From Anthostomella pinea (taxonomy: Eukaryota; Ascomycota; Sordariomycetes; Xylariales; Xylariaceae): DNA of 64,000 nt. Positions 10,771 to 21,372 of the stretch are shown in pieces. Each line of letters begins with the position of its first letter. The first letter of the stretch is position 1. Both the position numbers and the translations under genes were made by a program. The stretch spans positions 5,332,001 through 5,396,000 of the forward strand of contig CAUWAG010000018.1 of assembly GCA_963556695.1 (NCBI GenBank). Direction: 5' to 3'. The notes beneath the pieces were generated by a model. It ran no database searches, had not been told where the DNA came from, and saw only the letters and a program-made list of their open reading frames with translations.

Positions 10771-12148
10771 TCACAGCTCATCGTGTGGACCACCACTCCC
10801 AGCTGCGCTTTGCCCATCCCACGGCTTGACCTTGCCCTGAACAATGTCCATCACAAACGCACCCACACTCTCGGATGTGATCTTCGCGTGGGGAGGATAA
10901 GGGAAGACCTGTCCGAGCATAGGGTTCTGCACCGAGAGTCCCGGAAACGCACCGGATGCGAGGCCCAGCGGCGCTGTCATGTCAGCGTACTCGTTGGCGT
11001 CGACCGTGACGAAGCTGAGATACTCCTTGTACGTCTTCGCTACGGTTCTCATGCTATCAACGAAGGCCTCGCGCTCCTTGGATGCAGTCGCAAAGTAGTA
11101 GACTAAAGACTTTCCGGACTGCGGACAAGTATTAGTCAAAACACGCACATCGATGTGATAGTCTGCCTCCCAGAGGATCGAGCAGCCGTGCGTACCTGCA
11201 GATACTTCATCTCGTTCGCCCTCGTAAATTCGCCAATTAGCGGTGCCATGCAGCTTTCAACAAACTTGGGCAGTGCATCAATCGCAGTGAAATCGGAGAT
11301 GGTCGTCTTCAGCTCATCTTTGTTGTTATAGCATTCAATCGTGGTTCGACCCTCTGTTTCTATTGAACCGAAGGATGACCGGTCTCGGTATTGCGAGGCG
11401 ATGGTTTTGTAAGCCTTGGTGACATGCTCGTCCTGCGGGTTCAAATGTGCGACGAAAACGATGTCGTCGGTCGAAGGAAACCTAGCGATCTTCTTCTCGC
11501 TCAGCGCGGTCACCGTCGGACGCGCGGCTCTTTTCAGAAACGAGGTGATACTGACGGTAGTGAAGATCAGCGACTTATCTGGAAGCAACATACTTGGAGT
11601 GTGTAGGTCGCTCACGCTGATGCTCTCCGAGGCCCGCGATAGGGTGACATGTTGGCATGACCATCGAAGAACCTCAAGGCAGGATAGGAGACGATTTCAT
11701 GCTCGTTGCATAGTGCTGCCTCGGTGACGCAGTCGATGCTCATCAAGGCCTCTTCAGTCTCGGCCAGCGGTGCCCATTCTAACTCAAGAGTTTGACTCGC
11801 AGGCCTGAGGTTTGTCTGTTAGAAGATGTTATATTCATGGGAAGAAGAGGTATCGTCGCCTACGTCGAAGGCTTCGCGCGTCGATGAAGGGAGTAAGCTA
11901 GAATTTCTCAAAGTGTTACGGTACGTAAGCGAAGAAAACACACCTCTACGACTAGAGCGAGTGAATGTATTAGCAGGTTGGCCATTCCCTCCCAGTCTTT
12001 CTTCAAGTCGTCCAGAGCACTTACACGCAACCAGCACACGGTTATGCCCCGCCACAGCTCGTCGAAACTCATATTCTCCACTGTGTTTCCAAGCTGTAGT
12101 GGTGCCCGCCAGCCCGCAAGCCAAGAGCGACAAGCTGCGGTATTTCAT
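10771..12148 (-). CDS. PDI-like ER thioredoxin-fold protein, redox motif lost, HDEL
   Basis: The product starts with a signal peptide (MKYRSLSLLACGLAGTTTA) and ends in HDEL, so it should reside in the ER lumen. The exons I favour are 12148-12027, 11804-11616, 11550-11196 and 11118-10771, giving 337 residues; a 24-nt extra exon at 11943-11920 also fits in frame. Residues ~20-100 look like a PDI a domain (EFRRAVAG...VLVA, SIDCVTEAALC, YPALRFF, YRGPR), but where PWCGHC should be the sequence is PASQTLELEW, with no CXXC. The b-like domain follows. The last exon resembles a PDI b' domain (SGKSLVYYFATASKERE, FVTVDANEYADM, GLSVQNP). No a' domain is present. A chaperone or scaffold rather than an oxidoreductase is inferred. 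It is divergent from the P4H-like gene. Confidence 0.8.
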
Positions 12149-12712
12149 CCTGAGTCTGGGTATAATGTCAGTCGTCGATCGTGAAGCTCCAAGCTTTTGA
12201 TCTCATTTTGTCACAGCTTCGCGGTTCAGGAGCTGGGTTTCTGGATGGCGAGCGGGCGGGATGAAGTAGGCAGCTGAGGAGCACACTGGGCTACCCTGTA
12301 GATCAGGGGTCTTGTCGCAGGGGTCGCCGGCGTGCAGATCAGACAAGGCATGCCCGAGCCATCCTGGTAGAATCTATCTTACCTTCCAGATCTCTCCACC
12401 AGAGGAGCTTGAGAAGGGGCTGGCGCGTCACTCCTCCAATGGATGGGCTTGCGCATAGAGACGTTTGACGTTTGAAGTTTCAACCCTGCAGCTTACCCCC
12501 CCTTTCCCAAGACTCGGACGGTTTATGAATGAGAATTGAAACCGAAACCATGCGTGGACACTGGACAGTAAATAATCAGAGTGGGTGTTATGGTCGACCG
12601 TGTTCGAGTTGTTACTCTTCTCGCAAATTTATAGCTGTCGTCATTCTCCCTTTCATCGCCTAGCTTGACGAGCATCCTTATACTTCCTTTCATACGTGTA
12701 ACCGTATTCAAG
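12149..12712. promoter_or_regulatory. divergent promoter, PDI-like / P4H-like
   Basis: This 564-bp spacer lies between the start codons of two secretory-pathway genes in head-to-head orientation. It contains CCAAT at 12436-12440 and an AT-rich TTTATA at 12628-12633, about 80 bp upstream of the P4H-like start. A clear unfolded-protein response element was not identified by eye. Confidence 0.45.
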
Positions 12713-13575
12713 ATGAATCTGCTCAAGTCGCTCATGCTAGTAGCTCTAGCTGCGATTGCTACGAATGCCCACAGCCATCATCACGAAGACGATGCGCAGA
12801 AACCCATGGTCCTGGATCCTTCGTGTCGGCATCCGCCGTTCCAGAGCCACATCCTGTCCAGATCACCACTGGTCATCTACCTCTCGGGTTTCCTGACCGC
12901 AGACGAGCAAGCGCATCTGCAAGATATAACGTGAGTGCCGCCAACCAGGTCGGCGCAAGCAACGTGGCAGTTGACAGCCTCCCTCATAGCAAAGACACAT
13001 TCACTCACTCGGCTGTTGCCGATGCCGCGGGTGAACAGGGACTGCGGCAGACACGCACCTCACAGAGCACGAACGTACCACGCGACCAAGTCGTCCGTTG
13101 TATCGAAGAGCGCGCGCTGTTATTCCAAGGCTTCGACATCCCACGAACGCATCTCGAGCCGCTGCAGCTTGTCAAGTACTCCAAGGACCAGCACTACCAC
13201 TTCCACACCGACTGGTTCACAAACCCAGCACACGCGTCCTCCGTGACGGGAGGCAACAGGCTCAGCTCGTTCTTCGCCTACGTCTCGGCCGAGAACATAA
13301 CAGGTGGGGGCACCAACTTTCCCATGCTCGCGGCGCCGAGTAACAAGCGGTGGTGCGAGTACATCGACTGCGATGAGCCTTGGGAGAACGGCGTCACTTT
13401 TCGACCGATCGTGGGCTCGGCCGTGTTTTGGGAGAACTTACTTGAGGATGGCACCGGGGACCAGCGTGCTCTACATGCTGGCTTGCCGGTCACGTCTGGG
13501 TCGAAGTTGGGCATGAATATTTGGACTCGTCAAGGTCCGCTGAGCGACGAAATTCGGGGGCCGGATGTGCCATGA
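12713..13575 (+). CDS. Secreted prolyl 4-hydroxylase-like 2OG-Fe(II) dioxygenase
   Basis: Two exons, 12713-12930 and 12990-13575, give 267 residues. The N-terminus is a signal peptide (MNLLKSLMLVALAAIATNA) followed by a His-rich stretch. The second exon holds the P4Hc-type double-stranded beta-helix. It has QLVKYSKDQHYHFHTDWF with the iron-binding H-x-D, then SSFFAYVSAENITGGGTNFP, and the distal histidine and 2-oxoglutarate-binding lysine in LHAGLPVTSGSKLGMNIWTR. The family uses 2-oxoglutarate and O2 to hydroxylate prolines; a luminal or secreted substrate is inferred from the signal peptide, but none is identifiable. No transmembrane anchor or ER retention tail is visible. The intron (GTGAGT...CATAG) is needed to keep the frame. 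The start at 12713 is the first ATG preceding the signal peptide. Confidence 0.88.
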
Positions 13576-13976
13576 GGTGAGGCCAGATACTACTTTGAGG
13601 CGTTCCAGGCATCCCGTATGTAACTATGCCGTTTGAGAGTCACTTAACAAGGGCAATCGCGGGGAATTGATGGAATTGTCATGTATTGAGTTCTTCGCTC
13701 TAGGCGAAATTGGTGTTCACGAGCTTGCGCTTGACGACACTGACACCGCAATCATTGCTGCCCCTGGCGGAAGCTATCTGGCATTCACTCGTATAAGACG
13801 TCAGCATAGCCTGGTAAAGTCAAACCAAAGCTCAAGCCCTACGTCGAGAGCGAGATCGCTGATCCCATCACAAGTTGAGCACTACTGACACATGGGTGCA
13901 AACACAAATCCAGTATTTGTGACCGGCTTGCTTCCATTCATTGTTGGTATTACCATACCCGGGTATCGATTGTTGC
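13576..13976. other. convergent 3' intergenic region
   Basis: This 401-bp spacer lies between the P4H-like stop (+) and the RFC3 stop (-). No supported gene; it presumably contains the 3' UTRs. Confidence 0.45.
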
Positions 13977-15273
13977 TTATCCCATAAGCTCGCATCCTTC
14001 TCTTACAACGCCCACTACTGCGCCGGTCTGTATCGCCTCGCTTCCGCCCCCCGAGACTCTGTATTCGATCTCGGCCAGGCCGTCCAGCCAGCGGATCATA
14101 GCCTCGGGCTTCACCTCCATCATGACCAACTGTTCTGACAGCGCAGTGATGATGTCGGCCAAGGCCAAACCATTTGCAGCCTTGAGGGTATTGATGGTTG
14201 AGAGGCACGTGGTGACGTCGCTAGTGGTCAGTAGCACGTTGGCGATCTTCGTGATAGCTTCGGGTGGAGGGGCTGCTATGCAATTGTAGATGGTCTCGGT
14301 CGTGATCATCTCTCGAACAACGTCCTTCTCGGCTACCTTCGGTCCGTCTCTGGGCTGCATCGGGGTGCCTGGCACAATAGGTCAGTACCAGCAGTCAATG
14401 GTGACAGCATATGGTAAAGTTGACTCACTTGATGCGTGGCACGCTTGAAGGACATTGAGCGCTCGTCGCATGTCTCCTTTGCTTAATCTGACAAGGGCAT
14501 CTGTAGCCTCGCCGCCGATCTTGACTCCCTCCTCAGCAATAACCTTGTCCACCAAGACCCGAATGTCGTCCTCCTTCAGCGGACTGAATCGGAATCGTGT
14601 ACATCTGGATAGCAGGGCCGGGGAGAGCTTGTGTGTGTAATTCGCAATAATGCAGAACCGTGTGTTGGCTGTGTACTTCTCCATAATTCTTCGCAGTGCC
14701 ATCTGTGCTGTGTTGGTCATAGCATCGGCCTCGTCTAGAATGATGAGCTTGTAGGCTGCCATCCCCCCCTTCCTTGACGCGCCACCCATGGTGAAGATCT
14801 GCTTTGTCGATGCGAACGTCTTGATCTGTTCACGCACGACATCAATGCCGCGATCGTCCGAGGCGTTCAGCTCTAGCACCATCTGTCGCATGTTCTCTGT
14901 TCCGTATATCCGTCTCGCGAGGGCCAGCACCGTGGAGGTCTTGCCCGTTCCGGGGGGGCCGTAGAGTAGTAGGTGAGGAAGCCGATTTGAATCAACAAAC
15001 TTGTTGATGGTAGCTAGGATATCATGATGGCCCGACACGTCGGCGAGGGATACTGGCCGGTACTTCTCTACCCTTGACTCCAGCATCAGCAACCGCACGC
15101 AGAACAGTAATCCATGTCATGTATCGGGTTCCTCACCATGGTAGCGAGTCTTCGGCTTCGACTGGGAGATTGGCAGCGCTCCGCTTGCCTTTGGCTGTGT
15201 TGTCAGACGAGAAGGTGACGTCTTTTGAGGTCGTGGGGACGTCAACGTCCATCTCGTCTTCGAAATCAGACAT
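13977..15273 (-). CDS. Replication factor C subunit 3 (clamp loader)
   Basis: Three exons (15273-15137, 15072-14429, 14368-13977) join in frame to 390 residues. After an acidic leader ([12 protein letters not shown]) comes [12 protein letters not shown], the entry signature of small RFC subunits; the splice at TG|G restores this motif exactly. The AAA+ core has Walker [11 protein letters not shown], Walker [11 protein letters not shown], and the arginine-finger SRC box in [15 protein letters not shown]-terminal helical collar follows. The sequence around [21 protein letters not shown] agrees best with yeast Rfc3 / human RFC5. The subunit acts in the RFC pentamer that loads PCNA on primed DNA. 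Introns are 64 and 60 nt. Confidence 0.94.
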
Positions 15274-15793
15274 TGTCGCGATTGTGGCAGTTGCCCTAAT
15301 CAGAGAGGCTGTTCTGACTGAGGCGTCGCTTTTCTCTGCGGTACTCCAGATGTTGAGATAGTAGAGGAGTTTGTTGGCGGTTTCGCTTTCGCTGGCACTG
15401 GCAGCCTCGTCGATGTAAATGAATGGAGGGATTCACTTGCTGTGGGAGACGCGTAAAATTGAAATGCAGCTCGCGTCGTGGGGACGGGTCCGTGCTCTTG
15501 GCGGGCTGCTTATAAAAGGGGCACTTCTTACAAAACACCACAAGGCCAATTCTTCATTTCATCCACAAGCCAAGGTGCGAGACATGCTTCATAGACCCCA
15601 GACGGGCGCGGGCATTCACGAGCTCATGTAGCCGCTTATCAAGTATCCACGGAAATGGGTGAAGCTGGAGAGGGTGTGGAAAGGTATGCCTATTCCATTC
15701 CTCCATCAATGACATATGTCTGTTTACCGCACCTACAGATTACCTAGCATAACCAGACTCATCCATTTCTTCTCGATATCTCTCGTCTACCTG
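15274..15793. promoter_or_regulatory. RFC3 upstream region
   Basis: This 520-bp spacer lies between the RFC3 start (-) and the stop of the next minus-strand gene. A TATAAAA element is present on the plus strand near 15510 (GCTTATAAAAGG), oriented away from RFC3. No convincing coding sequence. Confidence 0.4.
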
Positions 15794-17032
15794 TTACCAC
15801 AACACTTCCCGTATCAAGAACGCGTCCCCAAGTTCGACCGAGGGAATAAGGCCTTTGTCCGTGTCCATTTCGACCCGACTACTCTGCTGACTGTCATGAC
15901 CGGCGTATGCTGTGCGTGGAGGCGGCGCCAGACTAGTAACCCACTCTTCATCCGAATTAGAGTCCGAGTCCGAGTCACCGTCGCTGCTCTCGTCCGAGTC
16001 CGACTCACAATCCTGCCAGATATCTCTGTCAGTCAGGTTGCGGACCGTCAATGTACCAGTACCCGCAGATACATCAGGCGCGGCAGCCTGCCTGGATGAT
16101 GTTCCTGTCCTGCGTGGGCCTGCCGTGTAATTAATGTCGGCGGGCATCAGTTTGTCGTCCTCGGCCATAAGACCCTGCAGCGTATGGGAGTCCATGCCGC
16201 TGGTGTCGACAGCAGGCGAACTTGTTTTTTGCTCGGCCCACCAGATCTTCTCCCCCTTTTGCTTCCTCTTCTTCCTCTCGGGCTCGTCCCAGAAGAAGCT
16301 CGACTGGCTGAGCGGGCTTTTGGGACTGGTAGGGCTCTTGGGCTCCTCGTCGTCATCCTCGCCCTCTTTTAGCTCTAATGCCTCGTTTAGCGGCAGGTCG
16401 TCATCGGGGCTGCGTGGCTCACTTGCCACAATCGTCGGCGACTCTGGCTCCTCGTCGTAAACCTCAAAGGCGTACTTCCTCTCGAGAGCCTCATACGCAA
16501 CCTGGTAGCGCCTGTGGTGGCACCGCGAGGGAGAGTCACAGTCAATCATGCAGTTGTGCGTCTTCTGGACGAAAGCACGATCGCGCTCTCTTTGCCCGCA
16601 GCGGCCCCTGGCTTCGAAACCAAGGACCTTACGCCGCCACGCGCCCCATTCCTGCCAGCCGTCATAGTCGAACTCGGAGGCGCACATGCCACCACGACGA
16701 CGCTTTTTGCCGCGGGTGGACTTCACGGCGGTGGTAGGGTTGGCGGACACGCAGTAGGTGTGGCCGCAGGCGAGACAGCGGCGCGTGCAACCGATGCGGT
16801 AGACCGTGAGGCAGCCGTGGCACTGCCATAGCCAAGGACGGGGCTGACGAGGTGGCGGCGGGGGGGTCATCAGGGCATCGGGGGACGAAGGCAGAACGTT
16901 GCGGAGGTGGAGGCGTGCCGGAGGTGACAAGGGTGTCGACGTGCTGTTGGTCGATGGTGGCGCGCAGACAGAGGATGATGATTTTCGGGAAGAGAAGATG
17001 GAGAGCTTCGGTAATATCCTGCGTGAAGGCAT
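15794..17032 (-). CDS. Unrecognised protein with paired-cysteine motifs
   Basis: This is a single frame of 412 residues from the ATG at 17032, which begins MPSRRILPKLSIFSSRKSSSS; the frame extends 27 codons further upstream, but the internal start is more typical. Residues ~60-120 contain a likely zinc ribbon: WQCHGCLTVYRIGCTRRCLACGHTYC, split as C-x2-C, C-x3-C-x2-C and a terminal H/C. A basic KKRRRGG patch follows, then conserved-looking aromatic sequence (FDYDGWQEWGAWRRKVLGF) and a second Cys/His group (CMIDCDSPSRCHHRRYQVAYEALE written in part: CDSPSRCHH). The C-terminal half is acidic and Ser-rich with SPKSP-type repeats. I do not recognise the family. A nuclear or nucleic-acid role would be only a guess. 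The open frame and composition make the gene itself likely. Confidence 0.7.
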   Translation of the reverse strand: MPSRRILPKLSIFSSRKSSSSVCAPPSTNSTSTPLSPPARLHLRNVLPSSPDALMTPPPPPRQPRPWLWQCHGCLTVYRIGCTRRCLACGHTYCVSANPTTAVKSTRGKKRRRGGMCASEFDYDGWQEWGAWRRKVLGFEARGRCGQRERDRAFVQKTHNCMIDCDSPSRCHHRRYQVAYEALERKYAFEVYDEEPESPTIVASEPRSPDDDLPLNEALELKEGEDDDEEPKSPTSPKSPLSQSSFFWDEPERKKRKQKGEKIWWAEQKTSSPAVDTSGMDSHTLQGLMAEDDKLMPADINYTAGPRRTGTSSRQAAAPDVSAGTGTLTVRNLTDRDIWQDCESDSDESSDGDSDSDSNSDEEWVTSLAPPPRTAYAGHDSQQSSRVEMDTDKGLIPSVELGDAFLIREVLW

Positions 17033-18693
17033 GCTTTCGGATGTGTATGGGTAGATGTGACTGGTTGTTTGTCTGTTTGTATCTGATCTGCGATGTGCTT
17101 GTAGTGACAACAAGGTGTGTTTCGAACGGAGGGTTATGATTAAGCAGCCGCGGTTTGTCTATCTGCTACAATGGCTCAGCAACGTTGGCGGATTCGACGA
17201 CAGCGTAAGTGGTGGTGTTGGGAATATGAGACGTCTTTGCTAATTCAAGGGGTTTTTGGGGGGTAGCAGCACGTCCAGTGCCAGCACAGGAGTGTGGATG
17301 ATTGTATTGACCAGAATGCAAAGCTCTCAGAAAGGAGTGTAAAGAGCGAATGAATAGTGTATAAGTAATTAAGTCAGGAGAAAAGGAGACAAGATAAAAA
17401 GACAGCAAGGATTGGGATTGGAATCAGAGTAAAACTATCAACAACTCTTGCAGGGTGTGCCATGACCGGGGTATTCATATAGGATGTTAATTCTTTTGTC
17501 TCGGTCTATGAATAAAGAGCCGACGACCCGCAGTCCTTTCAGGGCAAGAAAGAGGTAGGCGCAAGTGCTCCAAACTTATAATCGGCTTTGTATACCTACC
17601 ACCGAGAGAAGCGTCTGTCGATACTCGTCGAGATGACCGTGTAGGTCGGTAAAGACACGTGATGGACAAAGGCACAGTCGAGACGATGTCATAGTGGCGA
17701 TCAAGATGGTCCGAGACAAAGCGACGACATGGTGTCTCGACATATGTAGAACAAAGCGATTTTGTTCTGGCTTCTCGCGGAAGTGGGGATGTACCCACGA
17801 AGATTTCCAAATTCCTTGGAATCAGGAAGAGGTCCGAAGTGACTATCTCGGTATGTTAACAGACTGGTTGACACTGGTATTGATAGGTGCAAAACTTAGT
17901 GCTCTCCCCTTTCTGATCAAGTATAGTGGGAACACTCCCTCCTAGAAGCTTACGAATCTCAAAGATCGCAACTCAGACTCCTCACAGATGCCAAATGCCG
18001 CCACTGCGATGATGACCCAAGTAGTGAATTGTACGAGGCCATATCAGCGACATGGCCTGAGGTGGTGGCCTGATTGGTGGAAGGGTTTCCCAGACACACA
18101 TATACGGGAACCTAGGTGGACGCTTAGTCGATGAGCTCGGAACTGTCTGTTTTCTAGAAGAGGAGGCACGGGTGTATCTCGTCATTTGGTTGACCGACAT
18201 CTATGGTACAATACTGATAAGCGGGTGCCTGCGAGAAGTATGTCTACTTACGAGGATGTTATTGCCAGATATTTCACCGATGTGCGAATTGTATACGAGT
18301 AGGAAGATCCAGTCGTGAAGTGAACGTGCTGTTTTACACCGCCTCTGGAATCACAATCCTTTCTTTATGTGATCCTTCAGCATCGCCATATGAACCTCTT
18401 TCGACTAGTCCTACCAACATTCCCCTAAAACCGAGGGGTAGCCCACGAGAGCTCTTTTCATCCCAAGCTCGGAGATTCGTGTTTGGCAGTGAGCCGAAAC
18501 GCACGCGGGCGAAAACTCATACGCAGATAGTAATGTATCACCTGTAAACCCTCCTACATGACCAGGTGACCGCGCCTTTCACTTTCAAAGCAGATGAAAC
18601 CCTTTCCCAGACTTGACCACACCAAGACAAGAGACGGAGATGAAGATTAATGTCATGTAGCCGGAAGCATGCCGCGACAAGCATCTTTCTTGC
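17033..18693. other. intergenic, 1.7 kb, no gene seen
   Basis: This lies upstream of the Cys-motif gene (-) and downstream of H2A.Z (-). It should hold the Cys-motif gene's promoter and the H2A.Z 3' UTR. Open frames of 60-107 codons are present on both strands but are unrelated to known proteins and not linked by good splice sites. I see no RNA gene or repeat. Confidence 0.4.
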
Positions 18694-19649
18694 TTATGCC
18701 TCGATCGCCTTGCTCTTCTTCTTCTGTTCGACCTTGAGTAACAGAGCTCGGTTGATGTGGGGTAGGACACCACCAAAGGCGATGGTGGCGCGAATCAACG
18801 TGTCCAGTTCTTCGTCTCCACGGATAGCGAGCTGGAGATGACGAGGAGTGATGCGCTTGACCTTGAGGTCTTTCGCCGCGTTCTGGGAACAAACGTCAGT
18901 ATTGGACAGAGGCAAGGGCGCATATACTGCACAGTGGCGGCAGGGGGAGGCAATGAAGGCAACAAGAGGCAAAAGCGTGTGACTCACTCCTGCAAGCTCG
19001 AGGACTTCGGCCGTCAGATACTCGAGGACAGCGGTGACATACACGGCAGCCTTGGCGCCCACTCGCATCTTGTTCTGGGTGTTCTGCTTCAAGAAACGCT
19101 TCACACGACCACAAGGGAACTATGTAGAAACGCGTCAGTAAAGTAGCTCAGCGCGCGATGAAGTCAAAAGCTCCTGCAATCATGCGCATCGAGGCTGTGT
19201 ATCTTGTGGATATGGATCGCGTTCGTTTCCAGGCTCGGGTTTCCTCTCATGCTTTCCCCACGAATTCGAGTCGTCCGAGCCGAGTCCAACGTGTCATGGT
19301 ACAAATGCACCATAATTGAGCACGTGGCGGCGTCGGTGCACACGGTTGACGTTCGTGTGGGGAGGTCGTGCGATCGGACGAGTATTGTTTGGCAGTGGTC
19401 GTGATTGCGCGCGCGCGTCCGTGGTGCACGAGTCGAGCGAGGGGCACGGATACCGATTGACAGTAGGTCTCGGTAGCGACAAGACCGGTGCTTTGGGTGG
19501 ACGAGATGGGAAAGTCACGATGCATCACGGTGGCAGCTTACCTGGAGGCCAGCGCGCTGAGAATGGCTCTGCTGCTTCTTAGGACCCTCGGCCGAAGTCT
19601 TTCCACCCGAACTCTTTCCGCCTGAAGATTTGCCTTTTCCGCCGGCCAT
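18694..19649 (-). CDS. Histone H2A.Z
   Basis: Three exons (19649-19542, 19119-18988, 18882-18694) give 142 residues. The N-tail is [19 protein letters not shown], then [17 protein letters not shown]. The internal sequence [26 protein letters not shown] is the histone fold. H2A.Z rather than canonical H2A is shown by the L1 and docking-domain sequences [44 protein letters not shown], and by the KKKSKAIEA tail. H2A.Z replaces H2A at +1 nucleosomes and is deposited by SWR1. Intron 1 is 422 nt, far longer than the other introns here; intron 2 is 105 nt. Confidence 0.96.
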
Positions 19650-21372
19650 TGCTTATATCGACGCGCGCAAAGTGGATGTTTTGGAAAATGGCGAGGTAGA
19701 GGACGCGGACTGGATAATTCGGCGAAAAAGATCGAATGCGTTGATGATTTGGAGGTCCGAGATGATATGCGCGTCGAGGACGAGGGTGGTGAAAATGTTT
19801 TGTTGTTGTGTTTTGGTCGGAGAAGCATCAAAAAATCGAGAGGCGCAACTGGAAGTGTTCAGGCAGGCTGGAGGCACTGGAGGCTGTGAGCTGTAGGTGT
19901 CCAGTGCTTCCCGTCGGGTCGGGTCGCTGTGAGGTAGAGCTCAGGGCGTCGTTTCAGCGCTATTCGTGCTGGATGGCCTACCTAGAACTAGCGGGGGCTG
20001 CTCCTGGTCCTGCTCCAGGGCTTGCAGTTGGAGTCAACTCGAAGGAACACCCGACCCCGCTCCTGCCACCGTCTGTCGTAAGGTACGGCGCGCTAAGCCT
20101 GATCCGATCCTGTGCGGCAAAACTCCGGGCGTGGAGAGGAGCCTCCGAGTTTGAGGAGAGAAATAGAAGGTCTGATAGACGGCCGCTTGAGAAAGCCCCC
20201 GAGAGCGAGGTAAGTTGACACGCAGAAAGAGGTAAGGTTAAGAGACATAGAGAATGACCTACATGTCCATAACTGCCTTTGAGGGCAGAAACCAAGAAAG
20301 GAGAGGCGGGACAGAGCGCACTTACCATGGCTCAAGGAGTGTCGTGAAGACGGTGGCGGCACCTAACGGGCAAATGTCCTGGTGTCTACCGCTGCTATTG
20401 GTATGCCTCCGGCCACTGAGACGTGACGAAGTGAAGCAGGAGGCCGGTCACTTAGCAATGACTGACCGGCCGGCAGGAAGTAGAGTTGCTGAGACACGAC
20501 AACCTTGGGAGAGGTCGACGACGAGAGGCATGTGTGGTTGTTCACTAATGTTGCTTTGAAGATCAAATATGTATCCAGCCAGCGCCAGCCCGCCCTACCT
20601 CCTAGCGCAGCCGAGGCCGAGCGGGTCCCGTCGGGTCAGCTCCCGTCCATGCCTTCAACGGTCATTGGCCCGTGCACAGCCAAGCGCATAAGGCGGGGCG
20701 CATGTACGTATTGAAGCCTGATCCTATATGCATTCAAGAAGTAAATCCCTCCCCTATCCTTTGCTTGGTCTTCTTTGATGAACTCGAATACGACCTTTTG
20801 CACCATCTGTACGTTTACAGATGCTCAGTGCCAGCCATGCGCCAGTGGTACGAGCCAGTGCGAGAAGGCATTAAGAGCAAAATTTACTAAGGCGGTTACC
20901 GTAGTTTCGCGTGAACCTTACCCAAGTTACCCCTGAGCGTTACGGTAGACATGGACTGGAGTAACGGCTTCACGTCCTTGCTTGACCATCGTATATGTTT
21001 AGAGTGACACAGCCTCGATATAAGCTGTAAGAAGCCGCTCTCGTTGATATGCGATCATTGAGGGCAACATGAGTATGGCCAGTTGGCCATGTTGGGCCTA
21101 TGTTCATGATGGTTGGTCCTCTTACATCCACTTACGGTAGTCCGTATTGTAAGTGTCATCAGCAGACCGGATTCAATCCAATAAGACCACAGCTGATGAG
21201 CAACCACGATGGAATTGTCAGGATAGATGCTGTCTCCCATGCGAGCACCTTGCCTGCTCTATACTCAGTCCACCGACAGCAGCTCCTGTGATCAGTGATC
21301 TACTCCATTCGCTACCAGTCAAGTATGCAAATTGATGTGTATCTGAGTTGTGTGGGAAAGCGGTCCTGCCTC
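19650..21372. other. intergenic, 1.7 kb, H2A.Z upstream region
   Basis: This stretch includes the H2A.Z promoter and 5' leader and the 3' side of the secreted-protein gene. Several short frames occur on both strands (up to 136 codons at 19808-20218), without recognisable domains. No tRNA-like fold or repeat was recognised. Confidence 0.4.

Noticed and set aside
12823..12989. Read-through N-terminus for the P4H-like protein
   Set aside because: It begins at a GTG and replaces the signal peptide; the spliced ATG form at 12713 has a good signal peptide and a GTGAGT donor.
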